From Pseudisothecium myosuroides (Eukaryota > Streptophyta > Bryopsida > Hypnales > Lembophyllaceae): a DNA stretch of 64,000 nucleotides. Positions within the stretch are counted from its first letter, which is position 1. Every line of letters begins with the position of its first letter. The notes under the pieces are model-generated. The model searched no databases. It had not been told where the DNA came from and saw only the letters and a list, made by a program, of their open reading frames with translations. The stretch spans positions 29,574,245 through 29,638,244 of the forward strand of contig OX637289.1 in NCBI GenBank assembly GCA_951799445.1. The letters run 5' to 3'. Both the position numbers and the translations under genes were made by a program. Shown here piece after piece: positions 57,386 through 64,000 of this stretch.

Positions 57386-60275
57386 CTAAGGAATTGCATC
57401 GGTCAACTCTGCTAACATCTCAGGTGCAATGGCTCTATCCCTCTGATCTGGAAAAGACCCAACTGAAGATGTAATGCTGGCCTTGGATGAGATCCTTGCG
57501 GGTGGACTTGTTGACCGTGTATTATACGACCCACATCCGGAGCATTTATGTCCAATAACATGGTACTGCACATCACTAGTTGTTCCGCAGTCATTGCACA
57601 GGACCCACACCTGCAGAAAATAATGAAAAGTCTGAGAATGGCGTGTATAAAAAACAGTGCATGATCAACGAGGTCAAGGTAGTGAAGGCTGCCAGTATTT
57701 TACCCTCTTCTGACGGTACTCTTCAGGCATTGGAGTCAAATACGCTTCTCTATCCAGTAGTTGCCAAAATCTTGACATGTCGTGGATCGACTTTGAGCAT
57801 ATAGGGCAACAGAACCTGCAGAGTTGAACATAACACGCACATAAACATCGTCTTCCTAACACCCCCAGAGATTCAAATATAGTAAACATGTTCTAATACA
57901 TGTACATTTCGATGCTTACGAGATTCTACATTGATACTGAAGGAGAAGCAAAGCTCTCATTCCAACAGTAGCTATACTTGAACAGATTCTAGGTCCCTTC
58001 GTGAAAGAATAGTGGAAATATAGGGCACAAAACGCACTCAAACCAACAGATAACTAGAGGCTTCTCTTCTTCTAATACTTTTCCCACAAACTCCGTGCTA
58101 GAAAACAGAACGCTGACCAAGATGTGACTACTGAAGTTGAGAGCATACCGAGAGTGTAGAGTCATCTGGCGAAGGCAATCTCGGTGCATTGTGTGACCAC
58201 ATGGCAATATAGAAATATCCATCACTGAGTCAAACAGGTACTGCAGAGCGATCCACATTGAGGTAAGCACGGTGGGGATTGAAAGCATCACTACATGCAA
58301 GACTAAGCCTTGAAGATCTAATATAACCAATCCTCCCACAGACTTCCATATTGTAATTTTGACCTCCTGGAACATGATTGACCTAGCGAATGCTAATCAA
58401 CTTCATCAAGAGAAGAATTTAAGATTAGAAATCTATGTACCTCAACACATACGGGACAATTCTGGTGCATGGCGTTCTCAACACAAGGATGTGAATTCTG
58501 GAGTGCGATGGTATAACACGAGCCTGCAATAATTTCAAATTCAAAATTAGACAATTGACCACATTAGACACGATCATCAATAATATCAAATATTTGCAAC
58601 ACACGAGAGATAAGATAGGGTCAAAAGACAGATACATACGAATTCCTTATGTACTCGACAGTGACTAGAGCAGCAGCACTACAAGAGATGTAGGGAGAAG
58701 ATTCGAACCACATCGGTCACAGTGAAAAAAGTTTTCTCGGCCACCAATTCTGCATATACCACAAGCATCACAATGATACTGCTCCTTCTCTGCCTGCATA
58801 AATCAAGTAATTTCACAGCATCAATGTCAACGAAGATTGACATTTGGGATCTAAGAGTGGTACAGAGTTCGCAAAAATTGTAGTACATATAGCAGCGTGT
58901 CGGTTACTACAACAATGACAAATATCTGTATACTATGCAGCTATATAACCACTACACGTGAGGGTCAAATTCAACAGAAAAGAGTAAGAGAACACACTAA
59001 CCTCGTCATCAAAGAATTTGCACTTATCACAGTAATAATCACCCATGCAAACTCCGCAGTTTTCGCACACCTGCTTCACATCTTGCTCATGTTCACAAAG
59101 CGAACAAATAACCTGCACAGAAGACGTACAGGCCTCTCAGTACTTCGCCATCAATCAGTCAACGACATTCTTTTACAACTTTTTTGAACTGTCCCTGCTC
59201 GAAACTAAATAAAATAATTTTTCATACTAGCCAATGCGACACGGTCAAATACTGAAAGATTTAAGGATTCTTCATCAACAAAGGCCTTTCTCCCCGAATA
59301 GTTACCTTCTCCACACGATGTCTTGGAACACCATGACGCTTTGAATCATCAACCTCGTCGGTGTTCTGCACAAGGACCAAGGATGCAGTTTTTAAATATT
59401 ATTTTATGTTAAAAATAAAAAAACAGAGAACTTCCATTTAAGGTTATTGGCCTTTTAACAATCCACCGAACAAAAATTTGTAACTGCTAACCATATGCGT
59501 CCTTCTCAACTCGGATAACAAAAACTCTCACGAATCAAATAGGTTAAGAGCAAAATCTTAACAAAAATAGGGACAGACTAATCGTGTCCACAATTTCAAA
59601 TCAAAAAGAAAATTATCGGAAAGAGAATTTCTTAAAGAAACCTTTGCTTCATTATGGCAGTGGCGACAGTCAAAAATCTCATTGCAGCATGGAGCTCGAA
59701 TTCGACATCTTCTCCTATAATGCTTGCAGCTGCAAAAGAAATCTCTGATTACTTAAAAAACAAAACATCTTTTTCTGATGGATTCTTTGTAAGACTTATA
59801 GAACACTCGCAAGCCATGCACTCGATGTAATAACCGACTCCGGTGATGGTAAACATCCACAAACCTTGACAAACCCGCCTCTATGATTCAATCATGAACC
59901 CAACCATCAACAAACCGCCAGTACCACAGAACTACTCCTCACAACGATATTGGAACAAAAGTAGACCAGCCCTGTGTCCATGAGCAAATGTAACGAGATT
60001 AATGACCATAAGCGCGTTTAGAAAAAGTTTATTGACACCAAATTACTCGCTGTTGTTAACAATTTCCACAATTAATCTGTGCAAACGTTGATCGCAAAAC
60101 AAGAATAAAAAATAGCGTACCCATATTTGAGTTTCCCAAGCGACAACTTGTCTTCTTTCATGTCCACTTCGCCTTCCCGTTGCACCTCTTCTACAGTTTC
60201 TTGCAGGTCCATAGCTTCTCCCATGTCGAAGGCTCCTTTGCGGCTTATCTCGTCTTCTTCGAAAATATTCGACAT
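57386..60275 (-). CDS. RCHY1: CHY zinc finger and RING E3 ubiquitin ligase (RCHY1/PIRH2/MIEL1-like)
   Basis: Nine exons in transcription order: 60275-60121, 59729-59642, 59365-59306, 59112-59002, 58793-58709, 58523-58441, 58240-58149, 57815-57704 and 57610-57386. All join in frame with GT/AG sites to give about 336 residues. ATG 60275 is the first in frame. Order of motifs: acidic N-terminus; CHY zinc finger ([29 protein letters not shown]); CTCHY part ([22 protein letters not shown], then [24 protein letters not shown]); RING-H2 (CPVCVE to [12 protein letters not shown] to FCCPIC); and a C-terminal zinc ribbon ([24 protein letters not shown]). The family transfers ubiquitin to target proteins; Arabidopsis MIEL1 targets MYB factors. 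The gene looks intact. The C-terminal tail of about 40 residues after the ribbon is Ser/Ala-rich. Confidence 0.93.
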
Positions 60276-62758
60276 AAATAGTAACACCTACACAAGCAAT
60301 GTCGGAGAACGCGGTGAGCAAGGTAGACAGGCACGCGTGTTCAGTACATTGCAGTGCAAAGAACGTTACCAAACAGGGAAAGAAATAGAATAACCCAGGC
60401 AGTCGCGCCTGCAAAGGAAACACGACGAGACAGCAACAGGTGACGATTGCGACAAGACAAACGAACCTTCGTCAACCAACCGGAGTCAGCCAAAGAGGAA
60501 TGGGGCGGTTGGAACCGCGCTGGCACGCAAACGTCTAAGTCCTAATGAAATCCTCAACGCGCTCAATCCCCAAAACTCACCAAACAGAAACTACACCTCC
60601 TCGAGAATAACGAAAACTATGTCTTGTCAAATCCACATATCCACGATGGGTCCCTCAAAACTACTCCGTACTAAACAGCAGCGGATGCAATAATTCTTAA
60701 TCTTCTTGTAAATGACGGCGCCAGCATCGTCAGCGTCGTAATTGCAAGTTTTGCAAGCACAGAAGTCGTATGTATGCTCTCATTGCTCTCACAGGGCTTC
60801 GACGGTTTTGATAGCAAACTGAATTGAAAAAGGACAGGAGAATGAACAGAGGATGCAAGCGGAGCCCACTTAGACGCCGACACTTGCGTGTCGGTATCCA
60901 TCCCAGTATGTCCACGTTTTCACGCCAACGTGGCCCTCGGGATGTGTTGTGCGCCAACCTTTTTCGGTGGGCGCCCACGTTAATACTCACAGTCAGTCGC
61001 TAAGCAGTACTTTCCTCTCGTTTTCCGCATCAGATGAAATTTCATCATGAACTCCAGAGCTTGCATCTGCTTTCTCATGCGTGTGGAATTTAAGGTAGAT
61101 TCAATCTGCGTGGAAACACTCCCTCGGATTCCCGTCTTAATTTAGAAATTTTCAAAGATTGTATTTATAGCCCTAATTCTGTTTATAGCGCTGGAATGCG
61201 AAAAACGCTCCTTCTTCGATGTCAAGGGTTGCAAATACATCTTTCATCAGAGGTTCCGGTAGGTCGTACGTTTGTTAGCTTCGCCGACGACTGCGCTGTT
61301 GACATTCATTGGTGAACTGTAGACTGTAGTGCGATGGTGAATTGTGATTCGGTGATTGCCACAAACACGGATGTTGTGGGGACCCGTGAGTGCATAGTAG
61401 GGCTGTTGCGCTCTGTGGTGACCAGGATTCTCTCGCACAGCCTGGGAGCGCACCACGTGCATCATCTCGAAAACAAAGTGTACTGTACCACCTCGCAAGC
61501 AGGGGCTCGTCTCCCTAGGGGTACCGCACAACCATTCTACCACCTGCACCGTGAGATCAACGTGCATCTGTACTTATGGAGAGCTCGAAAGGAAGCTTCA
61601 CCATAGTTTTCATATGGGCACAAGTAGGAGGGCCTAGCTACAACAGGACACTTAAGCCATAAAGACTAGCTCCATTATTAAATTGCCCTACATGCTTTTG
61701 AATCTTATTGGCATTTCCAAGAAAAATCCAAAACGCTTTCAACTCTGGTACACTTTTTGAATATCTTTCGTGATTTTTCAAAGTCTAACTTAGATTTCTA
61801 AAACATGTCCGAAATTTTATGTACATGGGTTGAACATCTGGAATTGAGAATCTACTTATTTTCAAGATTTTGTAGGGCATGGTTTGGGGCAGGCGCTTCG
61901 AAATGGGTACGTCTACCTTTACATTACATTATTGAGGGGTTGAATCTGGAGAATCTGGAGATAGGATACTCTACTCTTGTAGTGGGCAACTGGGCATCTG
62001 TTGGTTCTTTTGCGGAATCTTTCCATCAGCGGCTTGATGATGCAGCCGATGACTGACTCACGAGTCACGAGGGTTTCGTTGCGCTCAAGCATTCATAAAG
62101 ACTAATTGCCGTGCACTGGCGCAAGAGACAGAACGGTGCTCACGCGTATTCTGTGGAAGAACGCGAAAAGACTTTTTACATATTAAAAAGTAATAAGTTA
62201 AGGCACTTCATCACGGGTCACAACTCACAACTCACAAGGTCAGTCTTCTATACTTTTGGCAGAGCTTTACACTCGGCTGACACCAGTCACCAGAGGTGAA
62301 GCGGATGGCCTCGAAGGTCGACCCAGACCTAACTTACATAGCTTAATGAACGCAGAACTAGAGATGGAGCTCTCTTTCTTCTCCCTGCAGCTTGATTCTC
62401 GTCAGCAAAAGGCCGTGAGTGCAGAAATTTCCACTGACGACTATGAAGGGGGAAAAAATATTACGCCACAGTCGTTAAGTCCGTAATCACTGCCGCAAAT
62501 ATTGTAGACATTATCCTATTCTGAGGTGTGCTCAACAGGGTACCTTCCAAGCAATTCAAAGAATGGCGTCTAATAGTCTAAACAAATATCAACTCTGCAC
62601 AATGCCCAAAGGTGCACGATCCCCGACGAACACAATCCGAGGTGCACAAGCACTCTTCCGTGATGTGATGTCCACAAGTGCAACCCTAAAATAAAGAATC
62701 ATGGGGGAAAACTGGTCCTGAGACTTGAGAACGCCGAAGCTGGACAGTCAAGGCCTGA
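60276..62758. other. Intergenic between two minus-strand genes, no gene seen
   Basis: The part next to 60276 should be the 5' UTR and promoter of the RCHY1-like gene. The stretch 60660-61620 is GC-richer, but frames on both strands show no domain. The part before 62758 should hold the 3' UTR of the kinase gene. No bounded repeat was recognised. Confidence 0.45.
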
Positions 62759-63523
62759 TCACCGAGCTTGAATGCCAGCGCCCGCGTAGCGATTGGACGA
62801 TTCCCACTCCTGCGAAGCTTGACACAGCTTCGACAACGCGAAGCTAATCTCTTTCATGTCAGGGCGCTTGCTGGGGTCTGTCTCCACGCACGTCTTGGCC
62901 AAGCTCGCAGCGCTGTAGGCGATCTCCCGGGGGTAGGCGTCTTGCAGGCGCGGGTCCACCCACGCGGCCAGCTTCGCCATATGATCCTCCGTACCCAGCA
63001 CGTCGAAGATCGTTGCTGACAAGTGTGTCACTTCACCATTGTTGCTCGGGAACATAGCCTCCCGGCCGGACAGAATCTCCAGGAGCACCACGCCGAAGGA
63101 GAACACGTCCGCGCGCGTGGTGACCAGTCCGTGCTCGAGATACTCCGGCGCCATGTAGCCTTGCGTCCCCACGATGTGCTCGGTCATCATGGGACCCTGC
63201 ACGTCTTCCTCCGCGGATTTGGCCATGCCGAAATTGGCCACTTTGGCACGGAACTGACGGTCGAGCAGAATGTTGCTGGACTTCACGTCCTTGTGCACTA
63301 AACTGGGTTTAGTGTAGTTGTGCAAATACTCGAGCCCGGATGCGACGTCCAGGGCGATCTGCACGCGGAGCTTCCATGATAACAACCCCACCGTTCGAGA
63401 GAAGCTGGAATCCGGGTAAGCGATTTGGTAGTGAAGACAATCACTGAGGGACCCGTTCTCGGCGTACTCGTAGACGAGGTAGAGACTCTCGGATCGACTG
63501 GCGCACACACCAACCAACCTCAC
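62759..63523 (-). CDS. LysM-receptor-like kinase (LYK4/5-LYR type), C-terminal exon, partial gene
   Basis: The last exon of a membrane receptor kinase. An acceptor (AG at 63525-63524) precedes VRLVGVC, and the stop is at 62759; 254 residues are encoded. The kinase part runs from hinge YLVYEYAENGSLSDCL, through VHKDVKSSNILL, to VANFGMAKS, then GTQGYMAPEYLEHGLVTTRADVFSFGVVLLEILSG. The wording is closest to LysM-receptor kinases of the LYK4/5 and LYR group. The DFG motif is NFG and HRD is HKD, so catalysis is doubtful. The glycine loop, transmembrane and LysM exons lie beyond the window; 63524-64000 reads as intron. Assignment to LysM receptors rests on the kinase only. Confidence 0.8.
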   Translation of the reverse strand: MRLVGVCASRSESLYLVYEYAENGSLSDCLHYQIAYPDSSFSRTVGLLSWKLRVQIALDVASGLEYLHNYTKPSLVHKDVKSSNILLDRQFRAKVANFGMAKSAEEDVQGPMMTEHIVGTQGYMAPEYLEHGLVTTRADVFSFGVVLLEILSGREAMFPSNNGEVTHLSATIFDVLGTEDHMAKLAAWVDPRLQDAYPREIAYSAASLAKTCVETDPSKRPDMKEISFALSKLCQASQEWESSNRYAGAGIQAR

Positions 63524-64000
63524 CTGCACGAGAAGATAGAGATCGCCCACATCACAGTTAGGCTCAAAGAAAGCAAACAAATCGCAAAAGAAGAATCGAT
63601 CCATTTTCCAGGTAGATTCAAGGAATTTCAATAAACCTTTCCTCCACATTCGTGACAAATGTGATTTCTAGACTCCAACTTTGATTGAATGATTTGATTA
63701 TTTGGGGCAAATTCAACTCTCCCTAATGGCACACTTGGCAATTGCACATTCTAAGAATCATTACACTCAGACTTTGTCATGTGGTGCACACATCTGACTG
63801 GACCACTTCCACATGCCAAAATGTGAAATGTGCATGCAATTAGAAGCCCATTTGTTCCTCGAGGTGCCAGTAGTGTCATTAGAGAGAGGATTGACTGTGC
63901 TGGACCCGTAAAATAATAGGGGTGTCGGAGTTTGGGGCTTTGAAAATGTGACATTTTGAGCTCTCTTTCTACACTCGAAGGTCTGACCAAGTATTTCTAA
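63524..64000 (-). other. Intron of the LysM-receptor-like kinase gene
   Basis: No exon with the kinase N-lobe is seen up to the edge. The frame continuing upstream of the acceptor is not kinase-like, consistent with intron. Confidence 0.5.

Noticed and set aside
1..64000. CRISPR arrays, rRNA, tRNA and bacterial operon features
   Set aside because: No regular spacer array or rRNA stretch was seen. B-box-like words at 27197 and 51985 have no matching A box or cloverleaf.

Overview
The window is nuclear DNA of a land plant. The protein-coding genes carry spliceosomal introns and belong to plant families: a plastid-type sigma factor, a TIR-NB-LRR immune receptor, a CHY/RING ubiquitin ligase and a LysM-RLK-type kinase. 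The intergenic DNA is AT-rich and packed with nested transposons. The form of the TIR domain recalls non-seed plants such as bryophytes or lycophytes, but the species cannot be fixed from sequence alone.

Layout. 1-1806: last two exons of a sigma factor gene (+). 1807-5431: intergenic, with two small TIR elements. 5432-9192: a complete four-exon TNL gene (+). 9464-12854: a plant mariner-like element (DD39D) with perfect TIRs. 13135-18772: a coding-poor insertion of about 5.6 kb. 18.9-40.8 kb: repeat-rich DNA without a recognisable intact gene. It holds TTAA-flanked elements, mariner-type MITEs, a family with TIR GGGTGATTGCA and 4-bp target duplications, a GC-rich MULE-like element, and a second, broken copy of the TNL 3' end (38818-39871). 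40857-50707: one Ty1/copia element with matching LTRs and a 5-bp duplication. It is itself interrupted by four DNA transposons, including an animal/fungal-style Tc1 element with a DD34E transposase. 53143-55863: a mariner-type MITE split by a 2.27-kb MULE-like element. 57386-60275: complete nine-exon RCHY1/MIEL1-like gene (-). 62759-63523 and beyond: 3' exon of a LysM-receptor-like (pseudo)kinase (-) that runs off the right edge.

Several repeats occur in two or three copies here, so one copy often shows the uninterrupted target site of an element inserted in another. This internal evidence supports the mariner insertion, three TTAA insertions, two insertions of the GGGTGATTGCA family and the MULE insertion. 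The most unusual signals are the TTAA-targeting families with CCC-initial termini (piggyBac-like behaviour, rare in plants), the DD34E Tc1 element nested in a plant copia, and the 4-bp-duplication family, one member of which is a hairpin of about 1.1 kb.

The genes do not form a functional cluster. The TNL and the LysM-type kinase are both immunity or symbiosis receptor families, and RCHY1-like ligases are linked to stress signalling, but nothing shows they work together.
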